A stretch of 64,000 bases of DNA, taken from NCBI GenBank assembly GCA_946406115.1, contig OX291548.1, forward strand, positions 10,714,373-10,778,372, read 5' to 3'. A model generated the notes under the pieces. The model was given only the letters and a program-made list of their open reading frames with translations, had not been told where the DNA came from and did no database searches. The translations under genes and the position numbers were made by a program. Below are positions 1-11,100 of this stretch, piece by piece. Numbering within the stretch: position 1 is the first letter of the stretch; every line of letters starts with the position of its first letter. Source of the DNA: Apoda limacodes. Lineage: Eukaryota > Arthropoda > Insecta > Lepidoptera > Limacodidae.

Positions 1-967
1 AAGTAGCTTCGAATGTCTAAATTGACCGGACTAGTGACTGTCCGCTGACTTCGGTTTTGCTTTTTGACCGATCACATTCATGGAAATTCAACCTCTGGTA
101 TATATGTAGATTTAGGAGTCATACTAAAAATATTGTATTTTTTTGAGGTTCAGCACTACAAAACCTATATTTTAGTAAATACTATACACCATTGCTGCGA
201 AATGATACACAATTTTGAAAAAAAATCATCTATTAGTTTACGAGACCAGGTGGCTCCTTAATCCAGATGTTTAGACTGAGGAGCCACCTTTGCATTGATG
301 TAACTTGTGGTATATTTTGCTGCTAAATAATGGTGTGATCTGCCCTTTAAAATCTAAACTGGCTCCTCGGTCCGTTCGGTTCTCTCAGTATTATTTTTTA
401 CTTTCCGTTTAAAAGTACCACTGCTGACCATCTTACGCCAGGACACCTGGATATTTTGATCGAAAAAACAAGGTCTGATTAGGTCCACGCTAAGCCCACA
501 AGGTTGCAAATTGGTGTGACAAAAAAAAAACAAAAAACCGCTAGGATGCTCTTTTGGACTTGGACCTTAATTGTGAAATTTCCAATAAGTTATAGTTCAA
601 GTAATAAAGGCCTGGTCTGGCCCACAAGAAAACCTAAAAGCCCTACGAAGGATTTCAATTACCGTTGAGTCTTAGCAAAGTGTGGTTCTGAATAGGTCTT
701 GGTAAGGTTGTGAGTTAGACCTACTAGCCTTGCTTAACGATAAGAACTGTCAAAATATAACCAAAGCAGAAACTTTTCAAAACCTGGAGCTCCTAGAACC
801 TTATAAGTCAGAGTTGTAAACAATCATAAAATCATTTTAAACTTCTGTGAAGGCCTATTTTCTGTATAGTATTCTGTATTAATAACTTTTTAGCCCTAAG
901 AGCTGAAGTAATTAAATAAAACTTAAGCAAGACCTGTAGAAAATTTCTACCCAGAAAGTTACTAACT
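1..967. other. non-coding, probably intronic or 5' flank
   Basis: No coding exon was recognised on either strand. The only local structure is a perfect 11-bp inverted repeat (AGGTGGCTCCT at 248-258, AGGAGCCACCT at 279-289), with a third partial copy of the motif near 360. If the transporter exon at 1973 belongs to a gene starting upstream, this stretch lies in its intron. Confidence 0.5.
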
Positions 968-1130
968 TAATATTATAAATGCGAAAGCAACTCTGTCTGT
1001 CTCTTACCTCTTCACACTTACACCACTCTACGGATTAAGATGAAATTTGGCATGGAGATAGTCTGAGTCCCGGGAAAGGACATAGGCTACTTGAAAACGT
1101 GAAGTGTGACTCGGTTTTTTGTCTACGTAT
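968..1130 (+). repeat. lepidopteran dispersed repeat (RTE/SINE-like 3' module)
   Basis: It starts with TATAAATGCGAAAGC, a TCTGTCTGTCT run and the phrase AGATGAAATTTGGCATGGAG, followed by GTCCCGGGAAAGGACATAGG. The same module recurs at 1698-1950 and 58835-59062, so it is an interspersed repeat. Its exact family is not certain. The open frame that follows (1186-1410) has no recognisable domain and is not called a gene. Confidence 0.6.
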
Positions 1131-1697
1131 AATTTCTTCTATTTGTATGTTTGTCACCTAACTCCTTATAAACGGCTGAAACTATTTGGGTGAAATGTTG
1201 TTTGAATATTTCAATGGGTTCCTGGATTGTTTGAAACCACAATTGGACCCGATAGGTGGCGCTGCAGTCGGTGTGTCTCTGATCTTCTCCGAAATGGCAA
1301 AGACTGAACGTACGACAGTGACTTCAACATTCGCTGCATTGAATATATTATCAACTTCAAATATTAAAATTTGTGGCTTGAAAGCGACGCATTACATGCA
1401 TATAATGTAAAAAAAGCATCGAAAAAGCTCGCTTAACATTGAAAGATTTCGAAGAAAGGCTTCGCGCCAATACTTCCACCGCAGAACATTTAAAATAAAA
1501 TGAAGAATTAAATAATTTAGACATAGAGGCCTTAGTAAGCATTAAGATATCTAAAAATGATGACTCAACCGTAGACTCGTTAGAAGTAATTATGGACTGG
1601 CAACATTTAAAAAAGTAAATGTTAAATTTAAAATATCTTATTTAATGTAGCACTGCTTTTTCGGGCAGGACAATGTCTGCCGGATCCGCTATCCATA

Positions 1698-1950
1698 CTA
1701 AAATTATAAATGCAAAAGTATCTCTGTCTGCCTCTCAGTTACCTCTTCACGCTCAAACCACTATACCAATTAAGATGAAATTTGCCATCGAGATAGTTTG
1801 AGTCCCGAGAAAGGATAAAGACTATTTAAAAACATCAAAAAAAATCAAGTGTGAGTCGTTTTTTTTCTATAATTGCGGATTTTCCGTAGAAATCCTACAT
1901 CGATAACCGAATTGAGGGCGGGTGGAACCGCGGGCAAAAGCTGGTAACAA
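1698..1950 (+). repeat. second copy of the RTE/SINE-like module, abutting an exon
   Basis: This is the same module as at 968, here nearly full length. It ends with a CGCGGGCAAAAGCTGGTAAC-type 3' end, about 22 bases before the splice acceptor of the transporter exon at 1973. A closely related copy lies at 58835-59062. Confidence 0.6.
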
Positions 1951-1972
1951 ATATAAATTATTTCTGTGCCAG

Positions 1973-2116
1973 GTTTTCTGAGTGGCATAGCTTTGAAGAG
2001 GTATTCCTTCAGACAAGTGGGCTTGGTCGGTGCCGGGTTGTTCATCCTTGGTGATGTTTTGACGATCTTCGTTCAAAGGACATACCAACTCGTATTCTCG
2101 TTCGGAGTTATTAGAG
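1973..2116 (+). CDS. MCT exon: TM2 end to TM3
   Basis: The acceptor is TTTCTGTGCCAG and the donor is AGAG/GTAATC. The exon takes two bases to finish its first codon and leaves one. It encodes SGIALKRYSFRQVGLVGAG then a hydrophobic helix (LFILGDVLTIFV) and SFGVIRG, matching the MCT segment just before TM4. It is the first exon visible, and its predecessor is outside the window. Confidence 0.85.
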
Positions 2117-5100
2117 GTAATCAGTATGCATGGAATACATTATATAATGTGAGACACCTATATGTATAAGCTTTTTAAAATATTTTTACACTTTTTAAAA
2201 TAACATATGCAAATATGCCTACAATGACTTACTAAACTGGTCCTATCATGTGAGCTGTGCCAATTTTGATGCTAATTATTTTTTGTCACAAACGAACTTA
2301 CGTCATGACGATTGTTTTTATACAGCCTACGTCAATTATATGGTTGCTAGCTCCTGCAACTCATACAAGCGTATTTTCTCCGCATGTTAAACGGAATAAA
2401 CAATTTTCAAGTTTGTCTACTTTTTTCCATACCTTTGCCAAATATAATATTATAATAAATTTAAACTCTAATTTTTACACACTGCCTAGCCTATCTGATA
2501 TTTTCATATCAATCTTTGTGACGCATTTCTGGAAAATCTTTTTTTTTATACCACTAAGCGATCACCGTAGCCTATAGAGCTTGCAACACCAGGGGTATCA
2601 GTCACGCATTGCCGACCCTTCAAAAAAATCTAGTAACTTCTTTCTTGAAGAACCCCATACTATAGTCATTAGAGAAAACCTTGGCAGGGTGCTCATTCCA
2701 CAACCCAAGCGTTCGCGGCAGGAAGTTTCTCTGAAACCGCATTGTACGCGACCATTTCAGATCTAAAGTGAGAGAATGAATTCCCTGCCGATGGCGAGCA
2801 GTGCGGTGGTAGAAAATAGTTGTGGGCATCATTTCGAACAATTCCTCAGAACATATCCCATTATACAAGCGGTAGAACACACACAAGGAGGCAAAGTCTC
2901 TCTTCAGGTTTAAGGGCTCGATACGGCAAGTGAGCTTAGGTTCGTCTACAATACGCACACCGCGTCGTTGATCCGAGTCATAAGTGCCAAGCTGGTATCC
3001 GGGTGCTCCCGCCCAGAGATGGCAGCAGTACTCAGCAGCAACCTTCGTCCCGACGTGAAGTACTGCTTCGCTCTCGGAATTGAACATCTCTGGAGATACC
3101 AAGGATCCCAATGCTCTTGGAGATAAAGAGTGGAGTGTTCTGGAATTGCTGGACCACGGTAAATGGGGTTTTCGTAGAGGTAAACGCGCAAAATGTTAGA
3201 TATTACAAGTAAACAAACCACTTTATTTTTTTCCTAAGTGATTCCGTTGCTGGATGTGAGTACCTACCTTTTAAAAGGTACTTGAATTTGGTTTCATGGT
3301 TACGTGATTGTGATTGTAATTGTGAGGTTCACGCAAGTTGTGGTAGTTTTATGTAGTCTATAGTATGGCTAATATTTGTTTATTGCATTCATGTATTTAT
3401 GTGTGAAAGTAGTAGGTACTTATTTATCTTAAATATGACAACTACTGATTTGTTTTTTAATTTCTCAAAATAGTCAACTTTTAGAATTGCACTTGACATG
3501 TCTTTTACCAAATTTCGAATCCACTGTTTCGAAACGACTTAATGCTAGGCATCTAAAATCTTTTGCACTATGGCAACTATTACATGAAGTAAGTAATGGA
3601 AATGAATAAAACAAAATGAATATCTTAAATACGAAGTCATCAGTATAAGTACTGATAAATATGGATATTAAATTATTTCAGAGTCGATACCTTGAATAAT
3701 CACAACAAACTGTTGACAGTAGTTAACCCGGTTAACCAATTCATGTTTAGCCTTTGATTTATACGTTATTATATTTATACTTTATATATTTCAGTTTTAA
3801 AATAAATAAAAAACCAAGTGGCGCAGTGATAGGATGTTGGGCTGCCATGTCCCCGGTCTTGAGTTCGATCCCCGGTGGGGGTAATCAATATTGCTACAAT
3901 CTGTAAAAGAGAGTCAGTAAAGTTAATGCAAACTTAATACAGTATAATTAATATATAGTATTCAATTTGTTCTTTATGACATACGAATAGTATACCTTTT
4001 TAATTTTATAAGTAGAATAGCTTGTAGCAAAAAGTCAAAAAATGCGCCTACAAAACAATAGCAACGTTAAATTTTTTTTAAAGTTTTAAGGCGTCATAAC
4101 AAAAATGGATTATAAAACATTTTAAATGTGCCCTGGTAGTGTCATCATTTGTACTACTAGTAGTGCGGCTGGTAGAGCTGTTTACAATAAACGATATATT
4201 TAATAGTAATTTTTAGGGTAAATGTACTGCACAATGTTAGAATTACAGATAAAAGCTTTCTGACCGATATCGCCCTCTTAAGTAGACTCGACGCACTTGG
4301 TCACATGTGTTTGTGTGTTTGGCAATTTATGCAAATAAAATGTCGATACATTCAATCAAAATCTGATAATTTTGTGATAATTACGTTTAAACTGGTACCT
4401 ACTCATTATAAATATCTTTTATTCTTTTATAATATCAACGGTTCGTTCTTGCTCTATTAAAATATTAACCTACGGAACCCTATACATTATAAACCTATTA
4501 ACCATTAACGATGTTTTATAAATCTAATAAACTATATACAGAACCCTATATGTAAAACTATTCACCTTCACGAATTATCCTGACTTTATCTAGTATCTAA
4601 GTATTTTCCTATTGGAAACTAACCCTACCACATAACTATTTTTAAGGAACCCTAACTTAAGAACCCTATCTTTTTATTATACCATAATTATCTCATGTAA
4701 TACCCTACGGAACCTTACTATCGACTTACCTCGTAACGTCGAACTTGAAGTTCGCTCGTCCTACACCAACTTTGAAGTCCTCCTACACACATCTAAAAAT
4801 AATAAATAATATATGCCCTACGGAACCATGATCTACTTCGGACCTCTCCATGCTTGACGTTTTTTATACAACGATTTCATATTTTTTTTCACAGAATCTA
4901 CAAATCCTATCAATCTTTAAAATTAACGAACCTACACATATTTAAACTCCTACGTTACCCTAACAAACCCTACCACTACGGGACTACTTCCTACTAACAT
5001 AAACTTACCAAACCTTTATTTCCCATGACCTGTCCTTGCACTCTATAATTCAACAACGTAAACGGATCCCCAGCGTCTACATCTGTACAAGGCGTAAGCT

Positions 5101-8100
5101 ACATATGGCCTAATTGCCTTCTTCTCCTTTCTATTCTTCCCTCCGTTTCCTTACATCTATGACCGAAGCCTCTTTCTTATCTTCACTACACTTTAAACAC
5201 CTGCTAATCTTACCTATTTTCTATTTAATATACCATTAGTCTAATCCTGTTCTTTGAAATATAACAATATTACTCTATTAAATACAAAATACTTATATAT
5301 TAATAATAAACTAGCTCGCTCATTCAATCCCTAACTTAGAACACCTTTGTTGCTATGACGATAACATCATACACTCTATACCTACCATATTTTATCGATT
5401 AACCTTCAGTGGTCTTATAACGTAATGAAATTCTATTATCAATTGACACGACCCAAGTTCGACCTTCAAACTTTTGAGAAATTACCTAGTTCCCTTTGAT
5501 ATTTCCAGCTAAATTATACCTAAACCTACCTATAACTAAAGAATCTAAGCCTAATTTAAAGTTCAAATACTAGCAATGTCCGCTACTGGACTTTCTGAAT
5601 ATTAAAAAATTACCAAACGCTAATCTAGGCTGACTAGGTTTGCCCCTGACTTCCTTATATATGTATATATATATAGATAGATTTGTTCGTTTATTTATTA
5701 TTTGACAGTCTAAGTTGTTTGATATAACCTATTTATAAGGAATTCTCGGACTTAACATGTTTAACCTATTAAAATGCACAGGACCCACCTGTCTATCCGT
5801 ACGTATATTTCTCAATTATTATGTCTAGCTAATCAACTAATCTAATAATTTCATACGGGACCTTATAAATTTTCTTTAATTTATACGAAAGCCCTGTTCA
5901 ACGTTTATCATGATGCAATAATACTGCATCCGACGATCAAACACTAGTTTTTGCTACGGCTGTACTCGCAAAATATTTCGGCTTACCTTTTCTAATAATG
6001 TAGTACCTAGTATACCTTCTTGATTTCCTTTTTGTCGAAAGCCTTTACAGTGCTACCTTACGATATAGTACGTAGCGATTGCTAAAGCAGAACCCTTATA
6101 ATTTTGTCATGTCCGTCCGTTCGTATGTTACAGTCTTTGCACCGATCCGGAAAAAAATGTAGTTAGGTGTCCTATGTAAACTGGCCTAACTAACAGTTTT
6201 GTAGTCAACTTGAGAAAAAAATCATACAGTTGTGTGAGGGTGTCGTTGGATAGGTCTGCAAAAAACATTGGTTGCTTCTGAGTACCTTATAGCGAGTTAT
6301 TTGCTTCCTAAACATTGAATATGCGCATTCTCATTCTATAGAACCCTAACTCAATGCGTGTATATACGTGTTAGCCAGCACGCAAGCGGCCGCTTTTTTT
6401 AAACGACTCCATTTTTTTTTTTAGGGTTTTATCATCTCTTTCTACAACATAACACCGTTTTTTACGAAGATTTGGGCCTTTCGGTACGTTAAAAATTATT
6501 TACTCTGGCTTTTTTAAACGTGTTTGTACATTACAATACTACAATATATTTCGTATATAGTCAAAAAACTGAACTAGGCATTAATCGGAAATTTTGTTTG
6601 TTTCAAACAACACAATTAACTAAACATAAACACTGTGCGCTAACTGGCGGCGTCTCGGTCACAGTGACGTCTAGGGTTTCTGCTAGAGAATTCTCGAACT
6701 CGAGGAGAATCTAGAAATCCGCCTTGGTTCGAGACGAGAAAAAAAAAACTCCCGTGCCTCGAGAATTCTCGAGGCTCTAATTCAAAGTAATTGAGGTGGT
6801 TTTCCGCGTAAAATAGTCCGCGCTCACTGCGACTACTGCAAGCAAGTTGTTACCCTCACTCACACACACACACACACACACACACATACTTAGGATTTTT
6901 AACTAATAGTCTCAATCAGTGCTAAAGCTATTAAAATAATTTTGAACGACTGATATTGAATTTGTAATAGACAGAATTAGATTCAAACTCGTAGTGGGCT
7001 GTTACTATTAGTTCTTTAAGATTTAATTATTGTAATGATTATTGAAGTGAAAACTTCTATAGCGGCGCTGTGTACTTTTTTTGTGATGGGTAAAAATTGT
7101 TAAACTCGCGTCAGGTCACGTGTCCTGATCGAAAATTCGTAAGATGTCACTCGCGTTAGGACTCGTGACCTTTAGTTACATTAGGTTAGTTTTTATTTTT
7201 AGTATATGGCGATTATGAGTAGTACAGAGAGGTTGGATATGGGATTTTAATTCTATGACAGATTGAGCTGTCAAATATACAAAGTTAATAAACAAAAGTT
7301 ATTATCTTTTATAAATAAATATGGATAACAAGTGATGGGAAGTAAATAGCGAGTATGTTTTCACTTCTGCCGGCACTCCCGGAGTGCAACCCGTTTTTTT
7401 TTAAGGAGCTTTCTATGTTTTGATATCGATCTGATAAAAGAATTACTTACTTAGAATTAGTTACTTACTACTGTTACCTAGTTTTCTTGTTATTTCTAGA
7501 AGATTACTTATCATGTGTAGATTATAATAATAATAATAATAAATAAATATTTTTGGACATAACACACAGCGCCATCTGGCCCCAAAGTAAGAAAAGCTTG
7601 TGTTATGGATACCAGACAACGGATACAAATACATGTATAATGCTTTTTTTTGTAAATACTTACTGATTAGACATAAATTGTATGATTAACTACATTAAAT
7701 TAACAATTATAAACATAAATTGTATGATTGACGCAAATTTCAAATAGAAACTCTTAGGGTTGTTGTGGTACCGTACCACCCTTAGTTATCTGTTTTTATT
7801 AGTTATTTAAGATTTTATTATTGGGATGTTTCAATATAAAGATTTTTATATTTGATCTCAATGATCTCAAAGTTTGAGCTAATAAATACCAATATTATAT
7901 TATTTTTTAGATTATTAGTAGAGTAATAGCTTGATATTAATTTTTTTGTTTCTAGATGATTAAGACGCACGCAGATTTTTAGTGTTCCTTATTCTTCTAA
8001 GTATTAAGATTTGTTATTTTGTGTTAGAAGATTTTTACGTTTTGTTTCTTTTAAGTAAGTGCAATTGGGGCACTAAATATATGTTCGTTTCGTGATTATT

Positions 8101-11100
8101 TTGAATTTAATATCAATTATAAGCCTCGAGACTCGAGAAGACTTGAGAATTCGGACTCGAGAATTGCCGTGCCTCGAGAACAAAAATAGTTCGAGAAATC
8201 AGAAACCCTAGTGACGTCACGCACTCAACGCCACGGCAACTCGATGACCGGCGGATTCATTTGAATGCTACTAACTCAGTTTTGGTCGTATTACAAATAT
8301 AATTACATCAATATTTTGTATTTTTCATGGACTTTAATATTTTGCATTCAAAAACTAAACTTCGCGTTAATCCTCATTGTAAAGTTATCTTGACTTTGCT
8401 TTGTGCCCGGTACGAAATACCATCTGCGAATGTGAAACGTAGGTGTTATTAGCAATTTCCAACTAAGCAAGCCAATCTTTCAAAAACATTGCTGAGCATT
8501 ACATTTGGTAGCTTGTAAGTTTCAAATGCAAGGTTGTAACATTCCAGTAAGCTTCCAGAAACCCAAGACGAAGCCCTTGCCCAGTCCTTATTACTAAAAT
8601 TTGATTTAACTTCAAAATTTAATGTTGCATTAACATGATAATTGTAACGTTTGAGTAAGTTACTAAGTAAAGTTAAAGTTAGTTTAAATTAAATATTGAT
8701 GCAACCTTTGTAAAGTTCCAGAAAGTTATGGTGCGAATGTTACGTAAACGTTACAAATGAAACAACCAACAAATCCGTTATTGCCACAAAGTCTGAAATC
8801 TCTTTAAAAAAGTCGAATATGAAAGGTGTATTTATTAGCCAACAATATATCTCTTTTACACATACCACGGTATGCTTTACCAAAATCTCTTAATAACCTG
8901 TTAAATATATCTATTAAATCGATGAGAGAACTCCCGAAACTCGAGCCTACAACCTCGTGCACGGTAGCTGGCCGCTCTACGAACGAACCACAAATTGTTG
9001 TGGACATGCCGGGGAAGGTTTTAAAAAAACAGAAAAAACTCTCAAGTGTAAGTCGGGTTGTCGCACCAAGGGTAAACCGACTGTAATGAAATTTTGGTAA
9101 GTTGTTGTGCACACGCCGGGGAAGGGTTTTGAAAAAAAAAATGGTCAACTGCGAGTCGGACTTGCGCACTACGGGTTAACCGATTGTAATGATATTTTGG
9201 CAAATTGTCGTGCACACGCCAGAGAAGGTTAGAACAACTTTTGTTAGCAAAGTTACAGTAATTTAATACAATGATGTTTTAAAATAAACATTGCTTTGAT
9301 ATTAAGCTCATAACATCACATTAACTATAATGCTAAATGTTAAATAGTAACATCTCAATAAGTTCGTTCGAGCTGCAAAGCTCATTAATAAACTTTCATA
9401 CGTATCATTGCAATTACATCAATTATTTAGTTTCGATGAGGTTCAAAGTAACAATAAAATGCAAGTTATAGTCAAGTTCCAGCTATGTCAAGTCTGAAAC
9501 TTGCAGATGTATAAACTTGCCGCAACTTGCTGTAATTTTCATGCTCAGTGGGACGTTCGTAATATCTTTAAAACCCCTTCGAGGATAAATATCGTAATTT
9601 TTAGTATTCAAGAATTTGTTATAAAATTTACAAAAAAATCTCAAAATATTTTATTTGCATTTAACATGTCTACTTCAAAACTTCACCTGGCTTCCAAAAG
9701 TCAAAGTAAATATTCTTATTTTTATTAACTTAAAATATGTGTTGGTTAATATCCTTCAAATATTATAAATGTAAAGTAGGTAATATTATGAAGTTTGGAT
9801 GTTTGTTAGTCTATCACGCTTCAAAAACTGGACGGGTTGGGATGACACTTAGCACACAACTAGGTTAGGTCCTAGAATATGACAAAGGCTTCTATTTATC
9901 TCTATAAATTCAAAAGTTCCCTCAGTATTAACTATAATCGAGCTATAATTATATATAAGAATAGCATGTTATAGCAAACATCATAAGTATAATTTTTAAG
10001 AAGTTGACGTAGAAATTCCACGTTAATAACCGAATCGGGGGCGGACATAGCCGCTGGCAAAATCTTGTATTCTATAAGACAACAATGACAAATTTCCATC
10101 GGAGAGATTAGCCGGTAGTCAAAATTTATTTCACAAGTTGACGTAGATTAAAATGTGCCTTTTGTTTTCTAATAGACAAATTATTAGAGCTGGTAAAGAT
10201 AATCAGTACTCTTATGCAGGAGTTATGTTAAAACGTGAGGTTCGACTTTGTCCTTTGTTGACACTTACAAATACAGCTTATTATGTGTTTCCTTATTAAA
10301 TTTATTTATTGTATAGTTTGTTTGTTTGTATATACTTGATTCTATAAAAAAAATCTTCCAAGTGCAAGTCGGACTCGCGCACGAAGGGTTCTGTACCATT
10401 ATTTATAAAAACAGCAAAAAAAATCACGTTTGTTGTATGGGAGCACCTCTTAAATATTTGTTTGATATTTATTTAGTTTATTTAGTTATTAAGAAAACTC
10501 CATTCACTGTGGTCCCACAATTCCAGAACACTCCCCTCTCCATCTCCAAGAGCATTGGGATCCTTGGTGTCGACATCTCCAGCGATGTTCAGTTCCGAGA
10601 TCATTTACAAGATAAGGTGAAGCTGGCGTCCAAAAAACTTGGTGTACTCAACTGAGCGAAGCAGTACTTCACGTCGGTTTTCAAGTCAAGTCGGCTTTCA
10701 CTTTACAAGTCGCAAGTTCGGCCCCATATGGAGTACTGCTGCCATCTCTGGGCAGGTGCACCCGGATACCAGCTTGGCCCTTTTGACTCGGTTCAACGAC
10801 GGGCTGTGAGAATTGTCGACGATTCCAAACTCACTTGCGAGCCCTTAAGTCTGAGGAGAGACTTTGCCTCACTGTGTGTGTTCTACCGCTTGTACAATGG
10901 GTTGTGTTCTGAGGAATTGTTCGAAATGATGCCCACGGCTACTTTCTACCATCGCACCGCTCGCCATCGGCAGGGAATTCATTCTCACACTTTAGAACCT
11001 AAATGGTCGCGTACAGTGCGGTTTCAGAGAAACTTCCTCCCGCGAACGCTTAAGTAGTGGAATGAGCTCCCTGCCAAGGTTTTCTGCAAGGACTACAGTA

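Larger units (their letters stand above)
6672..8210. mobile_element. hAT-like non-autonomous DNA transposon with 8-bp TSD
   Basis: The ends are inverted: TAGGGTTTCTG at 6672 and CAGAAACCCTA ending at 8210. They are flanked by identical 8-bp sequences GTGACGTC (6664-6671 and 8211-8218). A YAGGG terminus with an 8-bp target duplication is the hAT signature. Both subterminal regions are packed with CTCGAGAA/TTCTCGAG palindromic motifs, which could be transposase-binding repeats. No transposase frame is present in the 1539 bp, and other repeats lie inside it. Confidence 0.75.

Noticed and set aside
1186..1410. 74-codon frame upstream of the MCT exon as a possible earlier MCT exon
   Set aside because: It has no membrane segment or MCT motif and sits downstream of a dispersed repeat; phase and content do not fit TM1-2.
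4620..5000. CCCTAA-like words suggesting telomeric repeats
   Set aside because: They are scattered, not tandem, and the insect telomere unit is TTAGG.
8804..9169. 121-codon - strand frame and 86-codon + strand frame
   Set aside because: They cover a tandemly repeated segment, have no domain and overlap each other.
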